Origin: Hyphomicrobiaceae bacterium
GTDB lineage: Bacteria; Pseudomonadota; Alphaproteobacteria; Rhizobiales; Ancalomicrobiaceae
Length of the DNA: 64,000 nucleotides
Direction: 5' to 3'
NCBI GenBank assembly: GCA_016793065.1
Contig: JAEULV010000140.1
Span: 1-64,000 of the forward strand
This document shows, one piece after another, positions 1-10,294 of the stretch. Positions within the stretch are counted from its first letter, which is position 1, and each line of letters starts with the position of its first letter. A program made the translations under genes and the position numbers. Below the pieces are notes generated by a model that was not told where the DNA came from, did not search any database, and saw only the letters and a program-made list of their open reading frames with translations.

Positions 1-1
1 C

Positions 2-193
2 ATGGTCACCACCCGCTACCGGCTGTTTCCGGAAGCGGTGTCGTTCCAGTCGTCGAACCGCTGGGACGCCGCCGGCGCCGCCAATTTCGGCTTCCGCACC
101 GTCTGGATCAACCGCAACAATTTCCCCGAGGAATACAACGATTTCCGCCCGGCCGCCGTGCTGCCGAGCCTCGACGGGCTGCTGGCGCTGTGA
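2..193 (+). CDS. Haloacid dehalogenase type II, C-terminal fragment
   Basis: Only the last 60 or so residues lie in the window; the true start is upstream of base 1. The fragment carries the type II (L-2-haloacid dehalogenase) signature SSNRWDAAGAANFGFRTVW, which in this HAD-superfamily branch holds residues that position the nucleophile and metal. It then ends in a short tail, as these ~220-residue proteins usually do. The family hydrolyses the carbon-halogen bond of short 2-haloacids through an aspartyl ester, although many genomic members have untested substrates. The stop overlaps the GTG start of the next gene, so the two are probably cotranscribed. Confidence 0.8.
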   Translation: MVTTRYRLFPEAVSFQSSNRWDAAGAANFGFRTVWINRNNFPEEYNDFRPAAVLPSLDGLLAL

Positions 194-495
194 GGGAGCG
201 GCCGGCGCCGGCGACCTCCGTCGCCGACATGCGAAACCTCGGGCCGTTCATGCACCAGGCATTGGCAGAGATCGACATCGTCAGCGAGGCCGACCTGCGC
301 GCCGTCGGCGCCCTTGCCGCCTTCGTCCGCCTGCGCTTCCGCTTCGGCCGGCGGATCACCTACAACGCCCTCTGGGGCATGGAGGCTGCGCTGGCGGGAA
401 CCGACTGGCGTGATCTCTCCGCCGCGACCAAGGCCCGGCTGCGCGCCGAGGCGGAAGCGGCGCTGCAACGCGCCGCCGACCGCGCCGGCGCTTAG
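190..495 (+). CDS. TfoX/Sxy C-terminal-domain protein
   Basis: A 101-residue protein consisting essentially of a TfoX C-terminal domain: it begins around residue 14 with MRNLGPFMHQALAEIDI and continues through an RAVGALAAFVRLR helix and an ALWGMEAALAG helix, the usual helix-hairpin-helix-like pattern. The N-terminal TfoX domain is absent, as in many alphaproteobacterial stand-alone versions. The start is either the GTG that overlaps the preceding stop or the in-frame ATG at 229, where homology begins. TfoX proteins of gamma-proteobacteria regulate competence; no such role can be read here. The overlap suggests translational coupling with the dehalogenase gene. Confidence 0.75.
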   Translation: MRERPAPATSVADMRNLGPFMHQALAEIDIVSEADLRAVGALAAFVRLRFRFGRRITYNALWGMEAALAGTDWRDLSAATKARLRAEAEAALQRAADRAGA

Positions 496-505
496 CGCGC
501 TTCGC

Positions 506-1897
506 TCACCCGGCGATCCGGTCGAGAATCCGCGCCCACGAACGCGCTCCCTTCAGGAAGCTCGACAGCTCGTACTTTTCGTTGGGCGAATGGATCCGGT
601 CGTCGTCTAGCCCGAAGCCGACCATCAGCGAGTCCATGCCCAGGATCTGCTTGAAGTCGCCGACGACGGGGATCGACCCGCCCGACCCCATCACCACCGC
701 CGGCACGCCCCATTCGTCGGCCAGCGCCGCCTTGGCCTTGTCGAGCCACGGGCTGTCGAACGCCAGTCGCAGCGCCGGCGTGCCGTGAAAGGGCGCGAAG
801 CTGACCTTGCAGTCGGCCGGCAGGTTCGCCTCGATGAAGGCGCGGAAATTGCGGCTGATCGCCTCCGGGTCCTGGTCGCCGACCAGCCGCATCGAGATCT
901 TGGTCGAGGCCTCCGCCGGCAACACCGTCTTGAAGCCCTCGCCGGTATAGCCGCCGGTGATGCCGTTGAACTCGCAGGTTGGCCGTGCCCAGACCAGTTC
1001 GGCGATCGAGCGGCCTTCCTCGCCGGTTGAGATCGAGAGCCCGACGGCGCCCAGGAAGCTCTCCGGCGTCAGCCCGAGGTTCTCCCACTGCGCCTTCACC
1101 TCGGCCGGCAGCTCCGGCACGCCGTCATAGAAGCCCGGCACTGTGACGCGGCCCTGATCGTCGTGCAGCTTCGCCAGCACCTTGGCGAGCGCCCGGATCG
1201 GGTTCTGCGCCGGGCCGCCATACATGCCCGAATGCAGGTCGCGGCTGGCGGCGGTGAGGGTCATTTCCTCCTTGACCATGCCGCGCAAGGTCGCGGTGAT
1301 CGCCGGCGTCGTGCGGTCGAGCATGTTGGTGTCGCACACCAGCGCCACGTCCTTGGCCAGTTCCGCCCGGTTGGCGGTCAGGAACGGCTTCAGGCTCGGC
1401 GAGCCGCTCTCCTCCTCGCCCTCCAGGAACACCGTCACCGGGCAGGGCATCCCGCCGGTCTCGGCGACATAGGCGCGCGCCGCCTCGATGAAGGTCAGGA
1501 GCTGGCCCTTGTCGTCGGCCGCCCCGCGCGCCACGATGATCTTCGAGCCGTCGTCGCGGCTGACGAGGCGCGGATCGAACGGATCGGTCTCCCACAGGCT
1601 GAGCGGATCGACCGGCTGGACGTCGTAGTGGCCATAGAACAGCACCGAGGCGGCGCCCGGGTTGGCGACCTTGCCGCGCCAGTGCGCCACCACCATCGGA
1701 TGCCCGGTGGTCGGCCGCACCGCCGCATCGAAGCCGACCTCGGCGAGCTGGCGCGCGCACCAGTCGGCGGCCCGCGCCACATCGTCCTTGTAGGCCGGAT
1801 CGGTCGAGATCGACGGGATCCGCAACAGCTCGAACAGTCGCTCGACCGCGCTGTCGGCATTGGCATCGAGACGGGCAAGAACGGCGGCAAGGCTCAT
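506..1897 (-). CDS. M20 family metallopeptidase (dipeptidase)
   Basis: About 463 residues from the ATG at 1897 (an in-frame TTG at 1912 is the alternative). Zinc-site motifs of the M20/M25/M40 family are all present: GHYDVQP (His90, Asp92), GAADDKG with the bridging Asp, EGEEESGS with the catalytic Glu pair, DLHSGMYGG in the lid domain, and the C-terminal RIHSPNE histidine. No signal peptide is seen, so it should be cytosolic. It belongs to the subgroup of dinuclear-zinc dipeptidases related to carnosinase; the exact peptide substrate cannot be read. Its 3' end converges on the TfoX-like gene with only about 10 bp between them. Confidence 0.9.
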   Translation of the reverse strand: MSLAAVLARLDANADSAVERLFELLRIPSISTDPAYKDDVARAADWCARQLAEVGFDAAVRPTTGHPMVVAHWRGKVANPGAASVLFYGHYDVQPVDPLSLWETDPFDPRLVSRDDGSKIIVARGAADDKGQLLTFIEAARAYVAETGGMPCPVTVFLEGEEESGSPSLKPFLTANRAELAKDVALVCDTNMLDRTTPAITATLRGMVKEEMTLTAASRDLHSGMYGGPAQNPIRALAKVLAKLHDDQGRVTVPGFYDGVPELPAEVKAQWENLGLTPESFLGAVGLSISTGEEGRSIAELVWARPTCEFNGITGGYTGEGFKTVLPAEASTKISMRLVGDQDPEAISRNFRAFIEANLPADCKVSFAPFHGTPALRLAFDSPWLDKAKAALADEWGVPAVVMGSGGSIPVVGDFKQILGMDSLMVGFGLDDDRIHSPNEKYELSSFLKGARSWARILDRIAG

Positions 1898-2043
1898 GGC
1901 GTCGGCTTTCAAAGGTTGAGCGAATGTGTGTGGCGGGCCTGCGCGGGCAAGCGGGAACGCCGGTCTTAACCCCGAGGCCCGGGTGGGGTGGCTGGCCCGG
2001 GACGCCGTCCCGACGTTTGCCCCGGCCGCGATGCCCCGCCGGC

Positions 2044-3561
2044 TCAGCGCTTCAGCAGGCTACCGAGCAGGCCGCGGACGATCGCCGTGCCGACCTGGCG
2101 GCCGACCGAGGAGGCAACCGAGCGGGCCGCCGACTGGACGATCTTCTCGGTCATCGTCTGGGTCTGTCGGCCGGCCGGCTTGCGCGCGCCCGCTGGCGCC
2201 GGCGACGAACCGCCGCCGAAGATGCCGCCGAGCAGATCGCCGAACCCGCCGCCGCCGGAGCTTGCCGCTTCCGGCGCCGCCCGGGCCTGCAGCATCTCAT
2301 AGGCGCTCTCCCGGTCGATCACGTCCTCATAGGCGCCGGCGACCGGGCTGATGTCGATCATCGACTGCCGCTGCTCCGGGCTGATCGGCCCGACCTGCCC
2401 GGACGGCGGCCGGATCAGCGTCCGCTGCACGATCGTCGGCGTGCCCTTGCCCTCGAGCGTCGACACCAGCGCCTCGCCGACGGCAAGTTCCATGATCGCG
2501 GTGGCGGTGTCGATCTTCGGGTTCTGCCGGAAGGTTTCCGCCGCCGCCCGCACCGCCTTCTGTTCGCGCGGGGTGAACGCCCGCAGCGCATGCTGGATGC
2601 GGTTGCCGAGCTGCGCCGAAACCGAATCCGGCACGTCGAGCGGGTTCTGGGTGACGAAATAGACGCCGACGCCCTTCGATCGCACCAGGCGGACCACCTG
2701 CTCGACCTTGTCCAGCAGCGCCGGCGGCGCCTCGTCGAACAAAAGGTGCGCCTCGTCGAAGAAGAACACCAGCTTCGGCTTGTCGCGGTCGCCGACCTCC
2801 GGCAGTTCCTCGAACAGCTCCGACAGCAGCCACAGCAGGAACGTCGCATAAAGCCGCGGCGAGCCCATCAGCTTGTCGGCGGCGAGGATGTTGACGGTGC
2901 CGCGCCCCTTGGTGTCGGTGCGCAGGATGTCGGCGATCCGCAGCGCCGGCTCGCCGAAGAACTTGTCGCCGCCCTGCTGTTCCAGCACCAGAAGCTGCCG
3001 CTGGATCGCGCCGATCGTGGTCTTGGAGACATTGCCATAGGTCGCGGTCAGCTCGGCGGCGCGATCGGCGACGTGGCTGATCAGCGCCCGCAGATCCTTG
3101 AGATCCAACAGCAGCAGGCCTTCGTCGTCGGCCAGCTTGAACACGATGTTCAGCACGCCTTCCTGGGTGTCGTTGAGCCCCATCAGCCGCGACAGCAACA
3201 GCGGCCCCATCTCCGAGACAGTCGCCCGGATCGGGTGTCCCTGCTCGCCGAACAGATCCCAGAACACCACCGGGAACTTGGTCGGTTCCCAATCGCCAAA
3301 GCCGATCGTATCGTTGCGCTTGACCACCCAGTCCTTCGGCTGGCCGGGAACCGCGACGCCGGAAAGGTCGCCCTTGATGTCCGCGGCGAACACCGCGACG
3401 CCGGCGGCCGAGAACGCCTCCGCCATCACCTGAAGCGATACCGTCTTGCCGGTGCCGGTGGCGCCGGTCACCAGGCCGTGGCGGTTGGCAAGCTTCAGCT
3501 CCAGATATTGCGGCCCGGCTTCGGGGCTCACGCCGAGAAAAATCTTGCCGTCGATCAGCAT
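2044..3561 (-). CDS. HerA-like DUF853 family ATPase (YjgR type)
   Basis: A 505-residue P-loop ATPase. Walker A is GATGTGKT at residues 33-40, Walker B is the hydrophobic run ending [10 protein letters not shown], and the C-terminal part has a Gly/Ala/Pro-rich linker followed by a basic segment. This is the DUF853 family (E. coli YjgR), related to the HerA/FtsK DNA translocases. The biochemical role of YjgR-type proteins is not established. The gene starts at ATG 3561 and appears monocistronic. A short GC-rich palindrome (about 2006-2022) lies after its stop and may end transcription. Confidence 0.85.
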   Translation of the reverse strand: MLIDGKIFLGVSPEAGPQYLELKLANRHGLVTGATGTGKTVSLQVMAEAFSAAGVAVFAADIKGDLSGVAVPGQPKDWVVKRNDTIGFGDWEPTKFPVVFWDLFGEQGHPIRATVSEMGPLLLSRLMGLNDTQEGVLNIVFKLADDEGLLLLDLKDLRALISHVADRAAELTATYGNVSKTTIGAIQRQLLVLEQQGGDKFFGEPALRIADILRTDTKGRGTVNILAADKLMGSPRLYATFLLWLLSELFEELPEVGDRDKPKLVFFFDEAHLLFDEAPPALLDKVEQVVRLVRSKGVGVYFVTQNPLDVPDSVSAQLGNRIQHALRAFTPREQKAVRAAAETFRQNPKIDTATAIMELAVGEALVSTLEGKGTPTIVQRTLIRPPSGQVGPISPEQRQSMIDISPVAGAYEDVIDRESAYEMLQARAAPEAASSGGGGFGDLLGGIFGGGSSPAPAGARKPAGRQTQTMTEKIVQSAARSVASSVGRQVGTAIVRGLLGSLLKR

Positions 3562-3868
3562 GGTCCGAGCACTCCCTCACGCGCGGCGCGCGCCTCACAT
3601 TCCGTCGCCAGCGTTATAGGCGAGGCTGGCGGGCGCGACAACGAGGCAATGACCATTTCGCTGTCGCGCCCGCGCAGTCTTGTTGCTGCAACAGCATCAT
3701 GGCAGTGGTCGGATGCCCAGCGTCGGCAGGTCGCGGTCGTCGACCGGCTTGCCGCAACAGCAAATTCCGGGCTATGAATTTTGACAAGGGTTGGCTTGCC
3801 CGCATCCGGCGGCCGATCGGGACAAAAGCCGGCGACGGCTGTCGTCGGACAACGGGAGCAAGAGACAG
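3562..3868. other. Intergenic region, 307 bp, divergent promoters expected
   Basis: Lies between two divergent genes, so both promoters should be here. A TTGACA hexamer occurs at 3781-3786 but no convincing -10 follows at 17 bp. The word GCAACAGCA occurs twice (near 3688 and 3752), the first inside a near-palindrome TGTTGCTGCAACA. No gene is seen. Confidence 0.4.
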
Positions 3869-4279
3869 ATGATTCAGGACTTGATCGATCGTATCGCGCA
3901 GAATGTCGGCCTTGACCCGTCTGTGGCCCAGTCGGCCGTTGGCCTCATCATGAACTTCCTCGACAAGGAAGGCCCGCAGGACCAGATCGGCGGCCTGCTC
4001 GACCAGTTTCCGGGCGTGCGCGATCTGATGTCTCAGACCGCCGCGACCGAAGGCGAGGGCGGTGGCGGCCTGATGGGCATGCTCGGCGGCCTGATGGGCG
4101 GCTCGGCCGGCGGCTTGATGGGCCTCGTCGGCAAGCTCAACGAGGCGGGCGTCGACATGGGCAGCGTCCAGGGCGTCACCCAGGAGCTGATCGGCTATGC
4201 CAAGGAAAAGGCCGGTCCGGAAATGGTCGAGCAGGTGCTTGGTCAGATCCCGGGGCTCGGGCAGTACCTGCGCGGCTGA
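3869..4279 (+). CDS. Small helical protein, DUF2267/DUF2780-like
   Basis: 136 residues starting at ATG 3869, preceded by a GGGAG-like ribosome site. The first half reads as helices (IQDLIDRIAQNVGLDPSVAQ, then AVGLIMNFLDKEGP), with the Ile/Leu/Phe-rich ending LLDQFPG. This pattern resembles DUF2267/DUF2780 proteins, which often end in a short Gln-Phe-Pro-Gly segment. The middle is a Gly/Met-rich stretch (GLMGMLGGLMGG repeated), then another helical segment ends at GLGQYLRG. No signal peptide. Function unknown. A terminator hairpin follows. Confidence 0.65.
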   Translation: MIQDLIDRIAQNVGLDPSVAQSAVGLIMNFLDKEGPQDQIGGLLDQFPGVRDLMSQTAATEGEGGGGLMGMLGGLMGGSAGGLMGLVGKLNEAGVDMGSVQGVTQELIGYAKEKAGPEMVEQVLGQIPGLGQYLRG

Positions 4280-4302
4280 ACGCGTCTGGCGGCGAAACGA
4301 GA

Positions 4303-4330
4303 AAGGGTGGTTCCCGGCGGGGCCACCCTT
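4303..4330. terminator. Bidirectional hairpin terminator
   Basis: Perfect 8-bp stem AAGGGTGG / CCACCCTT with a 12-nt loop, followed by a short T-containing run, between the small helical protein (plus strand) and the LuxR-type gene (minus strand), which converge here. Confidence 0.65.
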
Positions 4331-4372
4331 GTTTCCTTGCGGGAACAACCCCGGCGCCGTCCGACCGGTCTC

Positions 4373-5119
4373 TCAGCTCAGCTTGGCGCCGAGGCCTTCC
4401 GGGTCGAGCCCGGCGATTTCGATCTGCCCATAGACCAGCGCCTTAACGACGGTCTGGGTCTTGTTCGACGCCTGCAGCTTGTCCGAGGCATTTTGCAGAT
4501 GCGCGTGCACTGTCCGTTGCGAGATGTCGAGCATGCCGGCGATCTCGGCGGCGGTCTTGCCGGCGGCAGTAAGCGTCACCACATGCCGCTCGCGCGCCGA
4601 AAGGCCGCCCGGCCGCTCCGGATTGATCCGCCCGAGCTCGATCAGCCGGCGGAACGCCACCTCGGCGAGAATGCCGATCAGTCCCAGGTCGGCGGCGCCG
4701 ATGTCGAGCACGCGGCCGGCCGCCAGGATGCCGCCCTGATACGGCGGCAGCAGCACCGGCACCGACACCAGCCCGTCGACGCCGCGCGCGATCGAATTCA
4801 GCAGCAGCGACTTGTCGATCAGGGCACGGTTTTCGGCGGCAGCGAGATTGAGCACGTCCGGCGCCGCGAGCGTCCGCAGCCGCACCAGCGCCGCATCGTC
4901 GGCGACCACATCCACCTGTTCGTCGACGCGCGGCACCGACCAGTCGCGCCGTAGCACCAGTGGCGCCGCCGGCCGACCCGGCAGGGACAGCCCCGTCATC
5001 AGGATCGACGACGCTCCGCACTTGCGCAGGATGCGTTCCAGACGATCAAATACACGCTCCGGCTCGACGCCGGAGGTGAGTGACGCGGTTTCAGCAGCAA
5101 AATCAATCAGAGCGGTCAT
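4373..5119 (-). CDS. LuxR-family regulator with autoinducer-type sensor domain
   Basis: About 248 residues from ATG 5119, chosen because GGGGAG sits just upstream; a longer start at 5191 is possible but has no obvious site. Residues 1-170 look like a LuxR autoinducer-binding-type sensor fold; the C-terminal 65 residues are a typical LuxR/FixJ helix-turn-helix (LSARERHVVTLTAAGKTAAE, then IAGMLDISQRTVHAHLQNA). No luxI-type synthase is seen in the window, so this would be a LuxR solo, and acyl-homoserine-lactone binding is not certain. The gene is divergent from the methylmalonyl-CoA mutase operon across an AT-rich gap. Confidence 0.8.
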   Translation of the reverse strand: MTALIDFAAETASLTSGVEPERVFDRLERILRKCGASSILMTGLSLPGRPAAPLVLRRDWSVPRVDEQVDVVADDAALVRLRTLAAPDVLNLAAAENRALIDKSLLLNSIARGVDGLVSVPVLLPPYQGGILAAGRVLDIGAADLGLIGILAEVAFRRLIELGRINPERPGGLSARERHVVTLTAAGKTAAEIAGMLDISQRTVHAHLQNASDKLQASNKTQTVVKALVYGQIEIAGLDPEGLGAKLS

Positions 5120-5761
5120 ACGCTCCCCATACCCAATGTTCGCAATGCGACCAGATGTCGTCACTTGACTGAACAATGGCATCAGTGGCAATTGTCAAAA
5201 ATATCAATGCCGCATCAGCGTCTCCTCGTCACGATAAATCAGTTCGAAGGGATTTTACACTCAAAATTGCCAGTAATGCCATTCGTTGCCGCGCGAGATA
5301 TAATTCGATAAGTATTAATAACAGGGGTAAACGACAGCCAATTGAACAACATCATGACATATAAAAATTTACCATTTCCCGAAAATGCCGCTTGGTGCCG
5401 GGTAATACCCGAGCGATACCCGAGGTTGAGGTGAAACGTTCGCGCGCGGTCTCCGGCGGACTGGCGAATCAGCAGCGATCTCGGCCGATCGCGGGCAAGC
5501 GGAGCGTCGCGCCCGCCGGTCGCGCTGGCCGCCCGCCGCCGATGGCGCGGTGGTTCGGGATCGGGCCGGCGCGGTCCGGTCGGAAAAAGCGGAATGCGTC
5601 CTTTCGACTAGGTTGAAACCACGGTCAGGCCGTTCAATAAAGACACCGCATTGACGCGGACGCGCCACACTGGCGGCGACTGCGCTATAGACAATGCGAA
5701 ACGTGACCGGACGACCTTGCCAAGGGGCCTGCCGGACGCGACGATCAAGGGGTATGGGTTC
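5120..5761. other. AT-rich intergenic region, 642 bp
   Basis: The part from about 5160 to 5390 is strikingly richer in A and T than anything else nearby (for example runs around 5196-5210, 5290-5330 and 5355-5375), while 5390-5640 returns to high GC. No convincing gene is present: the possible small reading frames have no ribosome site or family signature. It separates the divergent luxR-type and mutA genes, so it should hold both promoters. Confidence 0.55.
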
Positions 5762-7735
5762 ATGACAATTCAGGCACTTGCAACGGGTTTCGACACCGCG
5801 AACGACGCGTCGTGGAAGAAGGCGGTTGAGAAGGCCCTGAAGGGAGCGCCGCCCGAGCGGCTGAACTCCCGGACCCGCGACGGCATCGCCGTGGCGCCGC
5901 TCTATGCGCGCGACGAGAATCCCAGCCTGATCCTGCGCGCCGGTGTCGGCCAGCCCTGGCGGATCGCCGCCCGTGTCGACCATCCGGTCGCCGCCGAGGC
6001 CAACGCCCTGGCGCTCGCCGACCTGCAGGGCGGCGTCTCGACGCTGGTGCTGGTCGGTCCCGGCAGCCCGTGGAGCCACGGCTTCGGCCTGACCGTCGAC
6101 AATCTCGCCGACCTCGATCGCGCCCTTGAAAACGTCCTGCTCGACCTCGTCGAATGGCGCATCGATGCCGGCTACGAGTATCGCTATCTCGGCGCCGCCC
6201 TGCTGGCGCTCGCCGCCAAGCGCGGTATCGCCGCCGATCAATTGACGGTCGCCTTCGGCTTCGATCCGCTCGGCTACCTCGCGGCCCGCGGAACGGTCGA
6301 AACCCACGGCTCGAACGCCATCGTCCGCCTGGTCGATGCCGTCGGCTACCTCGCCACAACCGGCGTCAAGGGCTCTTGGTTCACCGCCGACGGCCGTCCC
6401 TGGCACGCCGCCGGCGCCAGCGAGGCGCAGGAACTGGCGGCGATCGCCGCCTCGACCCGCATGTACTGGCAGTTGATGCTCGACGCCGGCCTCGACCTCG
6501 AGACCGCCGCCGCCCGCACCGAGCTTCTGGTCGTCGCCGACCAGAACCAGTTCGCCACCATCGCCAAGCTGCGCGCCGCACGCCTCATCCATGCCCGCAT
6601 GCGCGAGGCCGCCGGCCTTGCCCCGGCGCCGGTCCATATCCACGCCGAGACCGCCTGGCGGATGATGACCCGGCTCGATGCCCACGTGAACATGCTGCGC
6701 GGCACCATCGCCGGCTTCGCCGCCGGCATCGGCGGCGCCGACTCGGTGACCGTGGTGCCCTATACCCAGACGCTCGGCCTGCCAGATGCCTTCGCCCGCC
6801 GCGTTGCCCGCAACAGCCAGTCGATCCTGATCGAGGAATCGAACCTCCACCGGGTCGGCGACCCGGCGGCCGGCTCCGGCTATGTCGACACCCTGACACG
6901 CCAGATCGCGGAGGCCGCCTGGGAGAAGTTCCAGGAGATCGAGGCCGAGGGCGGGCTCTATGCCTCGCTGCAGGCCGGCAAGATCCAGGCCCGCGTCGCC
7001 GCCACCGCCGCCGAGGAAATCAAGGCCGTCGCCCGCCGCCGCGCGCCGATCACCGGCACCAGCGAATTCCCCAACATCTCCGAGACCAGGCCGGCGGTGC
7101 TGGAGGTTGCCTCGCCGTCGGTGAGCGCCGCCGGCGATGGCGTCGACCTGCCTTCGGCCGGCAAGGGCGAACTGATGGCGGCGATCGTCGCCGCCTTTGC
7201 CGCCGGCAAGTCGATCGCCGCCGCCGCCGCCATCGGCGACGATGCCGGCGAGACCGTTCCGGCGCTGCCGATCGCCCGCTCCGCCGAGGTCTTCGAGGAG
7301 CTGCGCGACGCCGCCGACGCCTATGAGGCGGCGCGCGGGGTCAAGCCGCAGGTGTTCGTCGCCACTCTCGGCCGCATCGCCGACTTCACCGCCCGCGCCA
7401 CCTGGGTGCGCAACTTGTTCGAGGCCGGCGGCCTCGCCGCCCGGGTTGGCGACGGCTTCGCCTCGACCGCGGCCCTGGTCGAGGCCTTCGAGGCCTCCGG
7501 TGCTCGCGTCGCCTGCATCGCCTCGTCCGACGCCGTCTATGCCGAGGAGGCCGAGAAGGCCGCGCGGCTTCTGAAGAATGCCGGCGCCGAATTCGTCTAC
7601 CTCGCCGGCAAGCCGGCCGACGACGCCCAGAAGGCCGCCCAGGCTGTCGCCGGGATCGACGCCTATGTTCACGTCGGTATTGATGTGGTGGCAACCCTGA
7701 GCGAGGCCCAGCGCTTCGCCGGCGTCATCCGCTGA
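5762..7735 (+). CDS. mutA: Methylmalonyl-CoA mutase small (beta) subunit
   Basis: 657 residues from ATG 5762. It follows the methylmalonyl-CoA mutase fold: an N-terminal TIM barrel and a C-terminal flavodoxin-like B12 domain. In the latter the Asp-x-His-x-x-Gly cobalamin motif is not found (the equivalent stretch reads [18 protein letters not shown]), as expected for the non-catalytic subunit. The large subunit follows 23 bp downstream, after a GGGAGA-type ribosome site. Together they interconvert (R)-methylmalonyl-CoA and succinyl-CoA in propionate, odd-chain fatty acid and branched amino acid breakdown, or in the ethylmalonyl-CoA pathway. The accessory GTPase meaB is not in this window. Confidence 0.93.
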   Translation: MTIQALATGFDTANDASWKKAVEKALKGAPPERLNSRTRDGIAVAPLYARDENPSLILRAGVGQPWRIAARVDHPVAAEANALALADLQGGVSTLVLVGPGSPWSHGFGLTVDNLADLDRALENVLLDLVEWRIDAGYEYRYLGAALLALAAKRGIAADQLTVAFGFDPLGYLAARGTVETHGSNAIVRLVDAVGYLATTGVKGSWFTADGRPWHAAGASEAQELAAIAASTRMYWQLMLDAGLDLETAAARTELLVVADQNQFATIAKLRAARLIHARMREAAGLAPAPVHIHAETAWRMMTRLDAHVNMLRGTIAGFAAGIGGADSVTVVPYTQTLGLPDAFARRVARNSQSILIEESNLHRVGDPAAGSGYVDTLTRQIAEAAWEKFQEIEAEGGLYASLQAGKIQARVAATAAEEIKAVARRRAPITGTSEFPNISETRPAVLEVASPSVSAAGDGVDLPSAGKGELMAAIVAAFAAGKSIAAAAAIGDDAGETVPALPIARSAEVFEELRDAADAYEAARGVKPQVFVATLGRIADFTARATWVRNLFEAGGLAARVGDGFASTAALVEAFEASGARVACIASSDAVYAEEAEKAARLLKNAGAEFVYLAGKPADDAQKAAQAVAGIDAYVHVGIDVVATLSEAQRFAGVIR

Positions 7736-7758
7736 ACCGAACCTCGGGAGACACGATC

Positions 7759-9921
7759 ATGACCAAGCTGCCGGATTTCTCGAAGGTTTCGTTCGCCACC
7801 CCCAGCCTCGACACCAGCGTCGCCGCGAGCGAGCCGTGGCTGACGCCGGAAGGCATCGAGGTCAAGGCGACCTATGGCGAGGCCGATGTCGCCGGCCTCG
7901 ACTTCCTCGGCACCTATCCGGGCGTCGCGCCCTTCCTGCGCGGCCCCTATCCGACCATGTATGTCCAGCAGCCCTGGACCATCCGCCAATATGCCGGCTT
8001 CTCCACCGCCGAGGACTCCAACGCCTTCTACCGGCGCAACCTCGCCGCCGGCCAGAAGGGCCTTTCGGTCGCCTTCGACCTTGCCACCCATCGCGGCTAT
8101 GACAGCGACCATCCGCGCGTGTCGGGTGACGTCGGCATGGCCGGCGTGGCGATCGACTCGATCTACGACATGCGCACCCTGTTCTCGGGCATCCCGCTCG
8201 ACCAGATGTCGGTGTCGATGACCATGAACGGCGCCGTGCTGCCAGTGCTGGCGCTCTACATCGTCGCGGCGGAAGAGCAGGGCGTCGGTCAGGACAAGCT
8301 GTCGGGCACCATTCAGAACGACATTCTGAAGGAGTTCATGGTCCGCAACACCTATATCTACCCGCCGACCCCGTCGATGCGGATCATCTCCGACATCTTC
8401 GCCTATACCTCGCAGCATATGCCCAAGTTCAATTCGATCTCGATTTCCGGCTATCACATGCAGGAAGCCGGGGCGACCGCCGATCTTGAACTGGCCTATA
8501 CGCTCGCAGACGGCATCGAATACATCCGCGCCGGCACCAAGGCCGGCATGACGGTCGACAAGTTCGCGCCGCGCCTGTCGTTCTTCTGGGCGATCGGCAT
8601 GAACTTCTTCATGGAAGTCGCCAAGCTGCGCGCCGCCCGCCTGCTGTGGGCGCGGCTTGTGCGCGACGAGTTCCAGCCGAAGGACGACCGCTCGCTCAGC
8701 CTGCGCACCCATTCGCAGACCTCGGGCTGGTCGCTGACGGCGCAGGACGTCTTCAACAACGTCACCCGCACCTGCGTCGAGGCCATGGCGGCGACCCAGG
8801 GCCACACCCAGTCGCTGCATACCAACGCCCTCGACGAGGCGCTGGCGCTGCCGACCGACTTCTCCGCCCGCATCGCCCGCAACACCCAGATCGTGCTGCA
8901 GCAGGAATCCGGCACCACCAGGGTCATCGACCCGTGGGGCGGTTCGTCCTATGTCGAGCGGCTCACCCACGACCTCGCGGTCAAGGCGCTCGAGCACATC
9001 AGGGAAGTCGAGGCCCTCGGCGGCATGGCCAAGGCGATCGAGGCCGGCATCCCCAAGCTGCGCATTGAGGAGGCCGCCGCCAAGACCCAGGCCCGCATCG
9101 ACGGCCGCTCGCAGACCGTCGTCGGCGTCAACAAGTACAAGCCGGAGACCGAGGACGTCATCGACGTGCTGAAGGTCGACAATTCGGCCGTGCGCGCCAT
9201 GCAGATCGACAAGCTGAAGCGCCTGCGCGCCGAGCGCAACGAGGCCGACTGCCAGGCGGCGCTCGAGGCGATCACTGCCGCCTGCTCGGGTGACGGCAAC
9301 CTGCTTGATCTCGCCATCAAGGCGGCGCGCGCCAAGGCCACCGTCGGCGAGATCTCGCTCGCCATGGAAAAGGTGTTCGGCCGCCACAAGGCCGAGATCA
9401 AGTCGATTTCGGGCGTTTACAAGCGGGAGGTCGGCGCCATGTCGGATGCCGTGACGCGCGTGCAGAAACTGGTCGAGACCTTCGAGGACAATGACGGTCG
9501 CCGGCCGCGCATCCTCGTCGCCAAGATGGGCCAGGACGGCCACGATCGCGGCCAGAAGGTGATTGCCTCCGCCTTCGCCGATCTCGGCTTCGACGTCGAC
9601 ATCGGACCGCTGTTCGCCACGCCGGAGGAAGCCGCTCGCCAGGCGATCGAGAACGACGTCCACGTCGTCGGCGTCTCCTCGCTGGCGGCCGGCCACCTGA
9701 CGCTGGTTCCGGCGCTGAAGGCGGCGCTGGAAGCGCAGGGTCGCGGCGACATCATGATCGTCTGCGGCGGCGTCATTCCGCCCCAGGACTACGACGCCCT
9801 GATCCAGGCCGGTGCCTCGGCCATCTTCCCGCCCGGCACGGTCATCGCCGAGGCCGCGGTGAAGCTGATCGAGGAACTGAACGGAAAGCTCGGCTACCAC
9901 CCGGCCGCCGCCGCCGAATGA
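7759..9921 (+). CDS. mutB: Methylmalonyl-CoA mutase large (alpha) subunit
   Basis: 720 residues, full length for the catalytic subunit. The N-terminal barrel includes the conserved run [20 protein letters not shown] (residues about 59-78) that contacts coenzyme A. The C-terminal cobalamin domain has [10 protein letters not shown], with His595 as the lower axial cobalt ligand. Encoded directly after the small subunit, so the pair should form an alpha-beta heterodimer in the cytosol. No truncation is seen. The next gene lies on the other strand beyond a palindrome-rich spacer. Confidence 0.97.
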   Translation: MTKLPDFSKVSFATPSLDTSVAASEPWLTPEGIEVKATYGEADVAGLDFLGTYPGVAPFLRGPYPTMYVQQPWTIRQYAGFSTAEDSNAFYRRNLAAGQKGLSVAFDLATHRGYDSDHPRVSGDVGMAGVAIDSIYDMRTLFSGIPLDQMSVSMTMNGAVLPVLALYIVAAEEQGVGQDKLSGTIQNDILKEFMVRNTYIYPPTPSMRIISDIFAYTSQHMPKFNSISISGYHMQEAGATADLELAYTLADGIEYIRAGTKAGMTVDKFAPRLSFFWAIGMNFFMEVAKLRAARLLWARLVRDEFQPKDDRSLSLRTHSQTSGWSLTAQDVFNNVTRTCVEAMAATQGHTQSLHTNALDEALALPTDFSARIARNTQIVLQQESGTTRVIDPWGGSSYVERLTHDLAVKALEHIREVEALGGMAKAIEAGIPKLRIEEAAAKTQARIDGRSQTVVGVNKYKPETEDVIDVLKVDNSAVRAMQIDKLKRLRAERNEADCQAALEAITAACSGDGNLLDLAIKAARAKATVGEISLAMEKVFGRHKAEIKSISGVYKREVGAMSDAVTRVQKLVETFEDNDGRRPRILVAKMGQDGHDRGQKVIASAFADLGFDVDIGPLFATPEEAARQAIENDVHVVGVSSLAAGHLTLVPALKAALEAQGRGDIMIVCGGVIPPQDYDALIQAGASAIFPPGTVIAEAAVKLIEELNGKLGYHPAAAAE

Positions 9922-9939
9922 ACTGATCGCGGCGCCCAC

Positions 9940-10260
9940 TTATACCCCTCTCCCCGCCGGGGAGAGGGTGGCCGAAGGCCGGGTGAGGGGCGCGGCGCCG
10001 GGGCTTGCCCCTTCATCCGCCCCTTCGGGGCACCTTCTCCCCAAGGGGAGAAGGGAAAACCACCCCCGAATTGTCGACTGCCCCGGCTTCCTCCCCCTTT
10101 ATGGGGGAGGTGGCGGCGAAGCTGCCGGTGGGGGTAGCCGGCCCGGAGCGAGGACTTGAAGCCCACCCTCCGCGCAACCCACCCCACCCGGCGCTATCGC
10201 GCCACCCTCCCCATAAAGGGGAGGGGAAACGGGGCAAACCACGCCGTCACGCCTGCCCTT
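9940..10260. repeat. Array of intergenic palindromic repeat units
   Basis: A 373-bp gap between convergent genes contains at least four hairpins: CCTCTCCCCGCCGGGGAGAGG (9947-9967 region, just over 20 bp in all), CTTCTCCCC-AA-GGGGAGAAG near 10030-10050, CTCCCCCTTTATGGGGGAG near 10092-10110, and CCTCCCCATAAAGGGGAGG near 10206-10224. The last two share sequence in opposite orientation. Such dispersed GC-rich palindromic units between genes are common in Hyphomicrobiales; they may act as terminators or be mobile. No gene is seen here. Confidence 0.7.
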
Positions 10261-10294
10261 GGCTGTCCTCAGGGAGACGGGGTAAACCGCCCGA

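Noticed and set aside
5176-5364. Small 62-codon frame in the AT-rich gap
   Set aside because: No ribosome site, no family signature and a composition like the surrounding non-coding DNA.
5369-9939. Two long minus-strand frames opposite the mutase subunit genes
   Set aside because: Composition is Gly/Ala/Asp-rich without family features; the plus-strand genes are unmistakable.
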